Of a stretch of 42,810 nucleotides of DNA, positions 33,186 to 42,734 are shown in pieces. Source of the DNA: Acetobacteraceae bacterium (GTDB taxonomy: Bacteria; Pseudomonadota; Alphaproteobacteria; Acetobacterales; Acetobacteraceae); assembly GCA_019750465.1 (NCBI GenBank), contig JAIEOP010000270.1:1-42810 (forward strand), given 5' to 3'. Below the pieces are notes generated by a model. That model had not been told where the DNA came from. It did no database searches and worked only from the letters and a program-made list of their open reading frames with translations. The position numbers were made by a program, and so were the translations under genes. Each line of letters opens with the position of its first letter. Within the stretch, counting starts at the first letter, position 1.

Positions 33186-36100
33186 TCAGGCCGCCACGAA
33201 GGAGACCTGCGCCCAGTTCAGGTGGTCCGGCGCGTTGGCCAGAGTGACCATCAACTCGGGCGCTGCCACCCCGCTGCCGTCGGCGTCCACCAGGATGCGC
33301 CCGGTCACCGGGTCGTAGATGGCGGTCGCTGCGCCGGAGGTCGGCGCGTAGCGCTCCTCGAACGGGATTGCCGGGTTGTCGGCCAACGCCACCTTCTGCG
33401 TGGGCACCGGCATCCCGGTCACCAGGGCGATGATCAGCGCGTCACTGGTCGAGAAATCGGTGACCGTGTCGGTGCCGCCTTCCGTCGAGACGTAGTAGGC
33501 ATCCTTCCCGGCACCCCCGGTCAGGGTGTCGGCTCCCTGGCCACCTGTCAGGGTATCGTCGCCGGAACCCCCGCTCAGGATGTCATTGCCCGTGTCGCCA
33601 CGGAGGCGATCCGCGTCATCGCCGCCTTCCAGAGTATCGGCACCAGCACCCCCGAGCAGGGTGTCCCGACCGGCGTCGCCGCGAAGCCGGTCATCGCCGT
33701 CGTTGCCCTCCAGGGAGTCTTCACCTGCACCGCCGATGACCGAGTCTGCATCGGCACCGCCACGAGCGATGTCGTTGCCGTCACTGCCAGTGAGGCGATC
33801 CACTCCCGCACTTCCGTCCAACGTGTCGGCACCCGAACCTCCGTCCAGGACGTCGCGACCCGCACCGCCAACGAGGCGATCTCCATCAGACCCGCCGAGC
33901 AGGCTGTCATCCCCGGCATCGCCGATCAGGGAATCCGCGCCCGCCCCGCCGTAGATGGTGTCATTGCCCGAACCGCCATATGCGGTGTCGTTCCCGCCGG
34001 GGTTCGACACCGTGTCATCGGCTTGGATGTCGGCGAAGATCACGTCTGCCCCATCGCCGCCGGACAGGACATCCGCAAAGCCGCCGCTCCTGTAGGTGAA
34101 CGCATACAGGTCACCGACGATCGTGTCGTTGCCATCTCCACCGGCCAGCGTATCGCCCCCGCCATTGCCGGTAAGCCGGTCGTCACCGGCGCCGCCGGAT
34201 GCGTAGGCTCCGGAGATGGAGTCCCCAACGGCGAGCGTGTCGTTGCCGACGTTCCCGTATGCCCTGCCGCGGATCAGGGTGATCACGTCGTTGCCGAGAT
34301 CGCCGGTGATCAGTCCGCCCGCCGCTCCGCCGTACTCGATGGTGTCGTTCCCATCCCCGCCGGAGATGGTTCCCTCGTTCCCGAGGTTGCCCGCCTGCGT
34401 TCCGTAGCCGTAGACGGAGTCATTGCCGTCACCGAGCCAGATCAACAGTTTGCTGCTCGGTTCGAGGTACTGAGCCCAGACCGTATCGTCGCCGGTCCCT
34501 GCGTAGACCGTGTCCGCTCCCCATCCAGCGACGAGGAAATCGGCCCCCGCGCCACCATTCACCAGGTCGTCGCCGGTGAACGAGATGATCGTGTCATTAC
34601 CTTCACCACCGATGATGGTGTCGTTCCCGGAGCGCCCGTACAGACTGTCGTCCCCAATGCCCCCATCCAGGGAGTCGTTGCCTCCGTCTCCCGATAGGAA
34701 ATCGTTACCAGCTCCCCCGGACAGCGTGTCATCGCCCTGGACGCTGTCCTCGATGCCGGGCCGCCCCGGCAGAGACCAGGCATCCGAACCGACTTGAACG
34801 GTATCCTCGTCCCCAGCGATAGCGTCGTCGCCTTCTCCTCCGTCAATGACATCGTCGTCGAGCCACCCGAAGAGGTAATCGGCGCCCTCCGCGCCCAGGA
34901 GGACGTCGTTCCCATCACCGCCGTCGACCGTATCGTCGCCTTGCCCGCCATCCAAGGCGTCATTGCCACCGGCACCGTTCAGGGAATCCGCCCCGGTGTT
35001 GCCGACGATGCGGTTGTCCTGGGCGTTGCCGTTGATGGTCTGGCCCGAAGTCAGCATGGCCTCGGCGCGCTCCAGGTGGTTGAACATGGTCCAAGAGGCG
35101 ACGGCGATTCGGGCGACGTCGTAGCCCTCGCCGGAGTTCTCGGTGACCACGTCGGCCGTGTCGTCGATCAGGTAGAGGTCGTCACCGGCTCCCCCGAGCA
35201 GGGTATCGGCGCCCGTGCCACCGTCGAGCGTGTCTTTGCCGTCGCTGCCAGCAAGCCGGTCTGCGTCGGCTCCGCCGTCCAAGCTGTCGTCACCGGCATC
35301 CCCCCACAGGGAGTCGGCACCCTCGTCGCCCCAAGCGAAGTCGTTGCCCTGTCCTCCGCGGATGCTGTCGCCGTCCGCGCCGCCGCGGAGGACGTCCTGA
35401 TCCAGACCGCCATCTAGGACATCTGCGCCCTGGTCTCCCTGAAGGGTGTCGTTGCCTGCCTCACCGTAGAGGGTATCGGCCCCGTCATACCCGATGACGA
35501 CGTCTCGGCCTCCGCCTGCCTTCGCGACATCTATCCCGGTTCCGCCGAAGATGTAGTCGCTCAGGGCGTAGGAAATCACGGTGTCGTCGCCGTTCTCGCC
35601 CGCCAGCACCTGGTCGATCGGAACGCGGCGTCCTAGCTGTAGGAAGTCCTCGCCTCCGTCCCAGCCGAAGTTGTTCGTTCCTCGGACTGTCGCGCCATGG
35701 ATGGTGTCGTTCCCGTCACCACCCCAACCGCTTCCGTGCGTGGCCAGCATGATGAAATCGTTGCCGCCGAAGCCGCGACCGTTGAATCCGTCCACTACAA
35801 CCCGGACTGTGTCGTCGCCCGCACCAGCCTCGACGCTTCGCCCGGTGAGATCCTGTCCTCGGTCCGATGTCCCTGCCAGCACCTCGATGTCGCTCTGCGC
35901 CACGTAGCGCGGGAGGTTAGTCCGAACCCAGTCGTAGTCCGCATTGACCGGGTTTTCCGTCTCGTCAATCACGTCCCCAAGGTCGTCCACAATGTATGAG
36001 TCACTTCCCAGGCCGCCCCGCATCGTATCGGCACCTGCCCCACCATCCAGGGAGTCCCGGCCATCCCCGGCGATCAGGAGATCGGCGTCGGCACCCCCAA

Positions 36101-36854
36101 GCAGAGTGTCGTCGCCCAAGCCCCCTATCAGGGTGTCCTTCCCAGCTTCGGCGACGAGTGAGTCGTCTCCGGCATCGCCGATGATATTGTCCCGGCCTGC
36201 TCCGCCGCTGACTGTGTCGTTCCCGTCGCCGCCCTGCAGCAAATCATTCAGACCATACGCACGAATCGAGTCGTTCCCGCCTGATCCGATGAGAAACTGG
36301 TCGAGGCTTCCGTCCACGGATGGATCTGTGGGATTGGGATTGTAATAGACGATCCTGATCGGCATCGCTCCGATGGTCTGGCCTCCATAGATGGTGTCAT
36401 CACCGGGGCCGCCGACCGCGCTCCCGTGCGTGACCAGAGACAGCAGGTCGTCGCCAGCGCCACCCTCGGCATGTTGACCATCTCGTTCGACGCGAATCGT
36501 GTCGTCGCCAATGCCCCCGGTGATCCACCAATGGCCAACCAGTTCTTGGCCTTGCTCGGCGATACCGAACACCATCTGGACGTACCGTGGCGCAACGTAG
36601 CTGGTCGCCGTTGTGTACAACGTGTTGGCGTCGCCATCGCCTTGAAGATCCGGTTCGATGATCACGTCACCTGGGTCGTCCGCGTAGTAGGTGTCGTCGC
36701 CCAGCCCGCCCTGCATCGTGTCCGCACCCGCGCGGCCGTCGAGGATGTCCCTACTGCCCAAGCCTATCAGGACGTCCGAACCGCTACCCCCGGTCAGGGT
36801 GTCGGCCCGCTCCGTGCCTGTCAGCGTTTCCCCGTTCGGCTTCGCAGGCATCAT
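33186..36854 (-). CDS. large RTX (calcium-binding nonapeptide repeat) protein, paralogue 1
   Basis: A 1222-residue acidic protein made mostly of GGxGxDxLx nonapeptide repeats, which fold into calcium-binding parallel beta-rolls. No N-terminal signal is present. The final 170 or so residues (GGTDTVTDFSTSDAL, then LADNPAIPFEERY, YDPVTGRILVDADGSG and LNWAQVSFVAA) are shared with the other two paralogues. They probably hold the type I secretion signal. Two variant modules lie at residues 52-160 and 283-390, and one canonical module (YLIDDTADVVTENSG) at 558-628. No enzymatic domain was found. GGAGG is 3 nt before ATG 36854 and 6 nt before ATG 36851. The 220 bp upstream hold no gene. Confidence 0.88.
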   Translation of the reverse strand: MMPAKPNGETLTGTERADTLTGGSGSDVLIGLGSRDILDGRAGADTMQGGLGDDTYYADDPGDVIIEPDLQGDGDANTLYTTATSYVAPRYVQMVFGIAEQGQELVGHWWITGGIGDDTIRVERDGQHAEGGAGDDLLSLVTHGSAVGGPGDDTIYGGQTIGAMPIRIVYYNPNPTDPSVDGSLDQFLIGSGGNDSIRAYGLNDLLQGGDGNDTVSGGAGRDNIIGDAGDDSLVAEAGKDTLIGGLGDDTLLGGADADLLIAGDGRDSLDGGAGADTMRGGLGSDSYIVDDLGDVIDETENPVNADYDWVRTNLPRYVAQSDIEVLAGTSDRGQDLTGRSVEAGAGDDTVRVVVDGFNGRGFGGNDFIMLATHGSGWGGDGNDTIHGATVRGTNNFGWDGGEDFLQLGRRVPIDQVLAGENGDDTVISYALSDYIFGGTGIDVAKAGGGRDVVIGYDGADTLYGEAGNDTLQGDQGADVLDGGLDQDVLRGGADGDSIRGGQGNDFAWGDEGADSLWGDAGDDSLDGGADADRLAGSDGKDTLDGGTGADTLLGGAGDDLYLIDDTADVVTENSGEGYDVARIAVASWTMFNHLERAEAMLTSGQTINGNAQDNRIVGNTGADSLNGAGGNDALDGGQGDDTVDGGDGNDVLLGAEGADYLFGWLDDDVIDGGEGDDAIAGDEDTVQVGSDAWSLPGRPGIEDSVQGDDTLSGGAGNDFLSGDGGNDSLDGGIGDDSLYGRSGNDTIIGGEGNDTIISFTGDDLVNGGAGADFLVAGWGADTVYAGTGDDTVWAQYLEPSSKLLIWLGDGNDSVYGYGTQAGNLGNEGTISGGDGNDTIEYGGAAGGLITGDLGNDVITLIRGRAYGNVGNDTLAVGDSISGAYASGGAGDDRLTGNGGGDTLAGGDGNDTIVGDLYAFTYRSGGFADVLSGGDGADVIFADIQADDTVSNPGGNDTAYGGSGNDTIYGGAGADSLIGDAGDDSLLGGSDGDRLVGGAGRDVLDGGSGADTLDGSAGVDRLTGSDGNDIARGGADADSVIGGAGEDSLEGNDGDDRLRGDAGRDTLLGGAGADTLEGGDDADRLRGDTGNDILSGGSGDDTLTGGQGADTLTGGAGKDAYYVSTEGGTDTVTDFSTSDALIIALVTGMPVPTQKVALADNPAIPFEERYAPTSGAATAIYDPVTGRILVDADGSGVAAPELMVTLANAPDHLNWAQVSFVAA

Positions 36855-37074
36855 CCGCCTCCTGTCAAAGGGTTGCGGAAAATGGCGCTCCCCGTTCGTG
36901 CGTCCTGATCAGGGTGCTCAGCGGCCCAGCCAGCTTCAAGTTCGCTGTCGGCGCCCGAGTTGTCCCGCCGGGGCTAAGGGTGACCAGGCAGCGCGAGGGA
37001 TGGCAGGCTGGTTTGGGCTTGAAGCAAGCCGATCAGCGGATCCAGATCCGTCGTCTCCGCTTTCCTGCTGCGGC

Positions 37075-37545
37075 CTACTCGTAGTGCCGCCTGTCGGTGT
37101 TCAGGCTGAAGGACGTCACCAGCGCCTTGCGGCGCTGGATGCGCGCGAACGTCAGCTGCGCCCAGATGGGCTTGCCGGACAGGGCCAGCGTGCAGGAATG
37201 CTGGAACACGTCATGGGGAACCGAGAGGTAGACATTCAGCCTGTCCGATCTGATTTCCAGGGAGCCGACGCTCTTCATCGGCTCATCCCGCAGCCGCGCC
37301 TGCTGCCCCGGGTCCGACAAGGACTCGTCGAGATTGACGCTGAGCTCGACCGCCGAGATTCCCTTGTAGTCGAAATCCATGGCCCGCCCGACCAGCGTCA
37401 GGTCGGCGTATTGCGACCACGGCACCAGGCGCCACGGCAGGGGCTTCGTCGTGGAATAGCTGATGCCGAGGTCGAAGCCGGTGACCTCAACCGTCAGGAT
37501 CACCCAGTCGTCCAGGCGCGTCTTGCGCCGAGCCGCACGTGCCAT
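37075..37545 (-). CDS. hypothetical protein between RTX genes
   Basis: A 156-residue protein of no recognised family, predicted all-beta in its first half (DDWVILTVEVTGFDLGISYS). A conserved-looking VGSLEIRSDRLNVYLSVPHDVFQHS and a basic C-terminus follow. No signal peptide. It follows RTX paralogue 2 by 80 bp on the same strand. The reading frame is open back to a TTG at 37617, so the start is uncertain. Confidence 0.6.
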   Translation of the reverse strand: MARAARRKTRLDDWVILTVEVTGFDLGISYSTTKPLPWRLVPWSQYADLTLVGRAMDFDYKGISAVELSVNLDESLSDPGQQARLRDEPMKSVGSLEIRSDRLNVYLSVPHDVFQHSCTLALSGKPIWAQLTFARIQRRKALVTSFSLNTDRRHYE

Positions 37546-37625
37546 CGGGCCAATCCACGAATTCCTGGCAGACCAGAGGTCCGGCAAGGATACGGCATCC
37601 AACTGGCGCGCTGGCAAGCCGTGGC

Positions 37626-39878
37626 TCAGGCCGCCACGAAGGAAACCTGCGCCCAGTTCAGGTGGTCCGGCGCGTTCGCCAGCGTCACGATGAGCTCGGG
37701 CGCGGCTGCTCCGCTGCCGTCGCCATCCACCAGAATGCGGCCCGTCACCGGGTCGTAGATCGCGGTCGCCGTGGCGGAGGTAGGTGTGTAGCGCTCCTCG
37801 AAGGGGAGGGCCTGGTTGTCGGCCAGCGTAACCCGTTCGGCGGGCAGGACGCCGTCCTTGCCCAGGCCGATGACGATCCTGTCTCGGGTCCAGAAGTCGA
37901 GGATGGTGTCGGTACCGCCTCGGGCCGAGACGTTGAAGACATCCATCCCGGCGCCCCCGAACAGGGTGTCGGAACCGTCGTAGCCGCTCAGAATATCATC
38001 GCCACGGCCGCCGTTCAGGCGATCATCCCCGAGACCGCCGCGAAGCCTATCGGCGCCATCTCCGCCCTCCAGGAGGTCGTAGCCCGATCCCCCGTCCAGC
38101 GTGTCATTGCCGTCGCTTCCTGCAAGGCGGTCATCATCGGCACCACCAGTGAGACTGTCGTCACCGGCGTCCCCCCAAAGGGAGTCGGCACCCTCATCTC
38201 CCCAGAGGAAGTCGTTGCCTTGACCTCCGCGAATGCTGTCGCTGTCGGCTTCACCGCGGAGAACATCATTGTCGAGACCGCCATCCAGGAAGTCGGCACC
38301 GTCCCCACCGATAAGTGTGTCGCTGTCGGCCTCTCCGAACAGGAAATCGCGCCCACCTCCGCCATCGACGAAGTCGCGTTCGGCGCGTGCATAGAGGGTG
38401 TCCGAACCGTCTCCACCACTCAGCTGATCGCGAATTCGGTTTCCCAGGATCAAGTCGTCGCCGTCTGCCCCCATCAATCCCTGGTCCAGTTGCACGACCT
38501 TACCTGGGCTGAAGAAGTCGTAGGGCATTCCCGCCGATGATCGAGAACCGCTTGATGCTCCGATCAATGTGTCGTTGCCGTCGTTCCCAATCAGCACACC
38601 CGCTGTGGTGAGGCGCATCAGGTCGTCGCCGTCCCATCCACGCGCGCCGCCGATACCCGCATAGACTGTGATGGTGTCATTTCCGGAAGCACCTTCCACG
38701 TCCCAACCGGAAAGGCGCTGCCCCCGCGCAGACGTGCCCCATAGTTTCTCTACGTTGGGCGGAGCAGCGTAGGTGCGCAGGTCTGTGTAGATGTAGTCGA
38801 TCGTGCCGTCGAAGTTTTGGATCGCGGAAGGCTCTTCGACGACGATGTCACCGGGGTTGTTGACGTAGTAGAGATCATTGCCTTGACCCCCAATCATGGT
38901 GTCGGCACCTGCACCACCGTCCAGGGTGTCGTCATCATCTCCCCCGTTCAGCGCATCCGCATCGGCACCTCCGAACAAGGTGTCCTTGCCTGTCCCCCCA
39001 TCCAGAGTGTCCGCCCCGTTGCCGCCAGCGAGCCGGTCCCTGTCCGCGCCACCCATGAGGCTGTCGTCGCCGTCATCGCCCCAGACGGAGTCGTTGCCAT
39101 CATCGCCGACCAGGAAGTCGTTGCCTTGTCCGCCCCGGATGCTGTCGATTTCTGGTCCGCCGAAGACGCGGTCGTCACCCAGACCGCCATGCAGCAGGTC
39201 ACTGCCCGCTCCGCCTTCCAGCCAGTCGTCGCCCGCCTCACCATAGAGCCGGTCGTAGCCTCCATCGCCGTCGATGCGGTCTCCTCCGCCACCGCCATAC
39301 GCGATGTCGTTGCCGTCCTCACCGAACATCCGTTCGCGCGCGGCTCCCCCTTTCATGAGATCGGAGCCCGAGCCGCCGTACATGTCCATCGGCACGCCCG
39401 GAGGTGCGGACGTGATGGCGGTCCCATCCAGCGTGTCATTGCCAGCGCCGCCGTTCAGGCTTCCTGGTGCCAGAAGCCTCAGGTAGTCGCGCCCACCGTT
39501 TCCCGACCCATAGAACCCGGTAGTGGAGATGGTGTCGTTCCCCTCTCCGCCGGACACGTTGAAGCCCTGAAGGTCTTGCCCGAGCCTCGATGTGCCTTGA
39601 AGATTGAAGATTGATTCGGGTGCCTGGTAGACCCGGATCCCAGTGACGACAGTGTTCTCCCTGACGCCAACGATGTCCTCGACACGATCACCGGCATCGT
39701 CCACGAAGTAGGTGTCGTTCCCCAGACCGCCGATCATCAGATCTGCACCGGTGCCGCCCTTCAGGGTGTCGTTGCCGTCCAACCCCTCGAGCGTGTCGTC
39801 GCCTGCCGTTCCGACCAGGGAGTCAGTGCCTGGGGAACCGACCCTCCTGACACCTACCGCAGATACGATCCCAGCCAT
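37626..39878 (-). CDS. RTX (calcium-binding nonapeptide repeat) protein, paralogue 2
   Basis: A 750-residue RTX protein. It starts with a non-repeat segment (MAGIVSAVGVRRVG) and then nonapeptide blocks. The variant module occurs twice, at 53-153 and 333-441 (YYVNNPGDIVV, then GTSARGQRLSGWDVEGASGNDTI-type sequence). The C-terminus (LADNQALPFEERY, YDPVTGRILVDGDGSG, LNWAQVSFVAA) is the same presumed type I secretion signal, although the segment just before it (ILDFWTRDRIVIGLG) has diverged from paralogues 1 and 3. GGGAG is 9 nt before the ATG. Function beyond calcium binding cannot be told. Confidence 0.87.
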   Translation of the reverse strand: MAGIVSAVGVRRVGSPGTDSLVGTAGDDTLEGLDGNDTLKGGTGADLMIGGLGNDTYFVDDAGDRVEDIVGVRENTVVTGIRVYQAPESIFNLQGTSRLGQDLQGFNVSGGEGNDTISTTGFYGSGNGGRDYLRLLAPGSLNGGAGNDTLDGTAITSAPPGVPMDMYGGSGSDLMKGGAARERMFGEDGNDIAYGGGGGDRIDGDGGYDRLYGEAGDDWLEGGAGSDLLHGGLGDDRVFGGPEIDSIRGGQGNDFLVGDDGNDSVWGDDGDDSLMGGADRDRLAGGNGADTLDGGTGKDTLFGGADADALNGGDDDDTLDGGAGADTMIGGQGNDLYYVNNPGDIVVEEPSAIQNFDGTIDYIYTDLRTYAAPPNVEKLWGTSARGQRLSGWDVEGASGNDTITVYAGIGGARGWDGDDLMRLTTAGVLIGNDGNDTLIGASSGSRSSAGMPYDFFSPGKVVQLDQGLMGADGDDLILGNRIRDQLSGGDGSDTLYARAERDFVDGGGGRDFLFGEADSDTLIGGDGADFLDGGLDNDVLRGEADSDSIRGGQGNDFLWGDEGADSLWGDAGDDSLTGGADDDRLAGSDGNDTLDGGSGYDLLEGGDGADRLRGGLGDDRLNGGRGDDILSGYDGSDTLFGGAGMDVFNVSARGGTDTILDFWTRDRIVIGLGKDGVLPAERVTLADNQALPFEERYTPTSATATAIYDPVTGRILVDGDGSGAAAPELIVTLANAPDHLNWAQVSFVAA

Positions 39879-40053
39879 GGCTCGACGCTCCCTGTCCCGG
39901 CAATCACGAGCGCGCCTCCGCTCAGGCTGTCGCTGTCATCCCCCGATTTCGACCCGACACCCAGAATGCTTGCTTCTCTGGCAACCGGATCAGGCAGGCA
40001 TCCCTGACGGGCGTATTTGTTGACAACTGTCCGACGGGGCGCCCTGGTGATCA

Positions 40054-40082
40054 GTATTATTTACCGGCAATCCATGGATCAA
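40054..40082 (-). promoter_or_regulatory. candidate promoter for RTX paralogue 2
   Basis: On the minus strand TTGATC (40082-40077) and TAATAC (40059-40054) are spaced by exactly 17 bp, about 175 bp before the RTX start, in an AT-richer pocket of the otherwise unexplained gap 39879-40168. Box matches are modest. Confidence 0.25.
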
Positions 40083-40168
40083 CGCCACGGACGTTCAACT
40101 CCAATGGATCGGAACAGGCAGGCCCGCAGCATTTCGTCGAACAGGGGATCAGCAGCAGGTGGTCAGGG

Positions 40169-41047
40169 CTACCAGCCGCCGATCAGCGGATCCCGGACGC
40201 GGACGGGGTGGTAGTGGCCGATGATCTGCTCCGGCGCGAGAGGCTTCCTGATGCAGAAACCGGCGCCCCTGTCTTCCGGGATGAACTGGCTCTCGCGCCA
40301 GTCGAGGAGGTCCTGGAACAGGATCTCCAGCGCGCCGCCGACGAACTCCAGGAACGTGGCGGGATGGATGTCGGCGAGCGGGACGTCACAGATCAGCATG
40401 GTCGGCCTGCCGCGGCCCTTCAGGACCTGCCGGTAGTCACGATGCCGGGGGAGGCTGGCCACGACGCCGGTTAGGTACTCCCCGCCGTAGAGCAGGTAGT
40501 GCCCGCAATCCTCGACCAGGGACTTCTCGTTCGCCTCGAACCAGACGCGGCCCTCGCGCACGTCCCGGCCGACCGCGGCGATCGCCCGCTCGAGATCCTC
40601 TTCGCCAAGCTCTGGGAACTCGCCTCCCAGGAAGATGCGGCGCGCCTGGTCGTTCGCGGCATCCACGTCCAGCGGCAGCAGGCCCTGCGCGTAGAAGGCG
40701 GAGACATCCGCGGTCGATGTCGCGTGGCAGGCGCGCAGGTGAGTGAACGTGTCCCGCAGCCGGTCGGCCACCTCCGCCTTGGTGTCGAGGTGGCGTCCGA
40801 TCCCCCGTTTCACCGCCCGGTCCAGCCAACTGAGATCATCCCCGACGACCCACTCCGGCGGCTCGGCCAGGAACGCCTCTTTGACCGGCTCGCTCAGCAT
40901 GTCGCCGCCGAGTTCCCAGAGGGTGGCCCGCCAATTCCGGACGGCCTGGTAGTCCCAGACATGGCCTGGGGCCGAACCGCGCTTGGTGCGGTCAGCCGAA
41001 AGCTCGCGGGGCTGCTGGGGGCGAATCGTCATATCGCCACACAGCAT
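40169..41047 (-). CDS. hypothetical protein downstream of truncated RTX paralogue 3
   Basis: A 292-residue soluble protein of no recognised family. It is Trp-rich near the N-terminus (VWDYQAVRNWRATLWELGGD), helical in the middle (KAEVADRLRDTFTHLRACH, LERAIAAVGRDVREG) and ends with FIPEDRGAGFCIRKPLAPEQIIGHYH. It starts 16 bp after the RTX stop, which suggests co-transcription. ATG at 41032 is an alternative start. A partner or regulator of the RTX protein is possible but unsupported. Confidence 0.65.
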   Translation of the reverse strand: MLCGDMTIRPQQPRELSADRTKRGSAPGHVWDYQAVRNWRATLWELGGDMLSEPVKEAFLAEPPEWVVGDDLSWLDRAVKRGIGRHLDTKAEVADRLRDTFTHLRACHATSTADVSAFYAQGLLPLDVDAANDQARRIFLGGEFPELGEEDLERAIAAVGRDVREGRVWFEANEKSLVEDCGHYLLYGGEYLTGVVASLPRHRDYRQVLKGRGRPTMLICDVPLADIHPATFLEFVGGALEILFQDLLDWRESQFIPEDRGAGFCIRKPLAPEQIIGHYHPVRVRDPLIGGW

Positions 41048-41063
41048 ACCGGCTCGCGCGGCC

Positions 41064-42734
41064 TCAGGCCGCCACGAAGGACACCTGCGCCCAGTTAAGG
41101 TGATCCGGCGCGTTGGCCAGCGTCACCATGAGCTCGGGCGCGGCTGCGCCGCTGCCGTCAGCGTCCACTAGGATGCGGCCCGTCACCGGGTCGTAGATCG
41201 CGGTCGCCGCGGCCGAGCTCGGCGTGTAGCGCTCCTCGAACGGGATGGCCGGGTTGTCGGCCAGCGTCACCTTCTGCGTCGGCACCGGCATGCCGGTCAC
41301 CAGCGCGATGATCAGCGCGTCGCTGGTCGAGAAGTCCGTCACGGTGTCCGTGCCGCCTTCGGTCGAGACGTAGTAGGCGTCCTTCCCGGCACCCCCGGTC
41401 AGCGTATCCGCGCCCTCGCCGCCGGTCAGGGTATCGTCCCCGGATCCCCCGCTCAGGACGTCGGCGCCCACGTCGCCACGGAGCCGATCGGCATCGTCGC
41501 CCCCCTCGAGGGTATCGGCCCCAGCGCCCCCGAGCAGGGTGTCCCGACCCGCGTCGCCGCGGAGACGGTCATCGCCGTCGTTGCCTTCCAGGGAGTCGTC
41601 ACCGGCGCCGCCGATGACCGCATCGGCACCCGCGCCACCACGTGCGGTGTCGTTCCCTGCGCCGCCATCCAGGCGGTCATTCCCCAGCCCACCGTCGAGG
41701 ACGTCATTGCCGTTCGCGCCGTTCAGGGAATCCGCCCCGGTGTTGCCGACGATCCTGTTGTCCTGGGCGCTGCCGTTGATGGTCTGGCCCGCCGTCAGCA
41801 TCGCCTCGGCACGCTCGAGGTGGTTGAACATGGTCCAGGAGGCGACGGAGATCCGGGCGACGTCGTAGCCCTCGCCGGAGTTCTCGGTGACCACGTCGGC
41901 CGTGTCGTCGATCAGGTAGAGGTCGTCGCCGGTCCCCCCGATCATGGTATCGGCGCCCGTGCCGCCATCGAGTGTGTCCTTGCCGTCGCTGCCAGCAAGC
42001 CGATCGTCGTCGGCTCCGCCGTTCAGGCTGTCGTCACCGGCATCCCCCCACAGGGAGTCGGCGCCCGCATCCCCGCGGAGTGCGTCATTGCCTTGCCCAC
42101 CGCGTACGGAATCATTGTCAGCCTCACCAAACAGGAAGTCGTCGTCGAGTCCACCGTCGATCAGGTCTAGGCCGTCGCCACCCCAAATCGAGTCGACGCC
42201 CCCCTCTCCGAGTATGACGTCGTCACCTGCTTCACCCAGGATCCTGTCACGACCAGCTCCCGCGTGCACCGTGTCCGCATCGGCACCTGCTGTGACGAAG
42301 TCCTGAATCGAACCTCCCTGGATCAGGTCGTTACCGGCTCCGCCATCCAGCTGCTGGTAGAAGACGTAGGCGCGCGTCGAATCTGAGATGTCTGGCAGAC
42401 TGATGCCGATCAGCCCTTGGGTGAACAGGACCGAGGCCCCCACCAGAGTGTCGTTCCCATCGTTGCCCGCCAGCGTGGCAGAGGTCGTCGCCCGAAGGAT
42501 GTCGTCGCCCCCAAGGCCCCTGGCTGCACGGCCGCCCTCGACCACCGTGATGGTGTCGTTACCACTGGCACCGGTAACAAGACTGCCGGTCAGTGACTGC
42601 CCGAGGTCAGAAGCCCCGTCCACGATCTCGATGCCCGTTGGGGCAACGTAGGTCTTCAGTGTGGTGATGACTGCGTCACCCCACTGCTGGTCTGTCTCGA
42701 CCACCACATCGCCTGCGTCATCGACGTAGTAGAC
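41064..42734 (-). pseudogene. RTX protein, paralogue 3, 5'-truncated
   Basis: About 556 residues of RTX sequence survive. They begin abruptly at VYYVDDAGDVVVE, which in the paralogues lies about 50 residues after the start, inside the first variant module. The remaining chain has nonapeptide repeats, one canonical YLIDDTADVV module and the shared C-terminus ending LNWAQVSFVAA. The frame stays open a further 17 codons to ATG 42785, but those codons (MDADHPSKGV...) lie in mobile-element-like sequence. The native start is gone. The last 190 residues are nearly identical to paralogue 1. Expression as a shortened protein cannot be excluded. Confidence 0.75.

Noticed and set aside
33222-34697. Plus-strand open frames across the RTX genes
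   Set aside because: They are antisense images of the GGxGxD repeats (Val/Ile/Ala-rich repeats) and follow the same 27-bp period.
33480-42300. CRISPR-like periodic repeats
   Set aside because: The periodicity is 27 bp without distinct spacers and is fully explained by nonapeptide codons.
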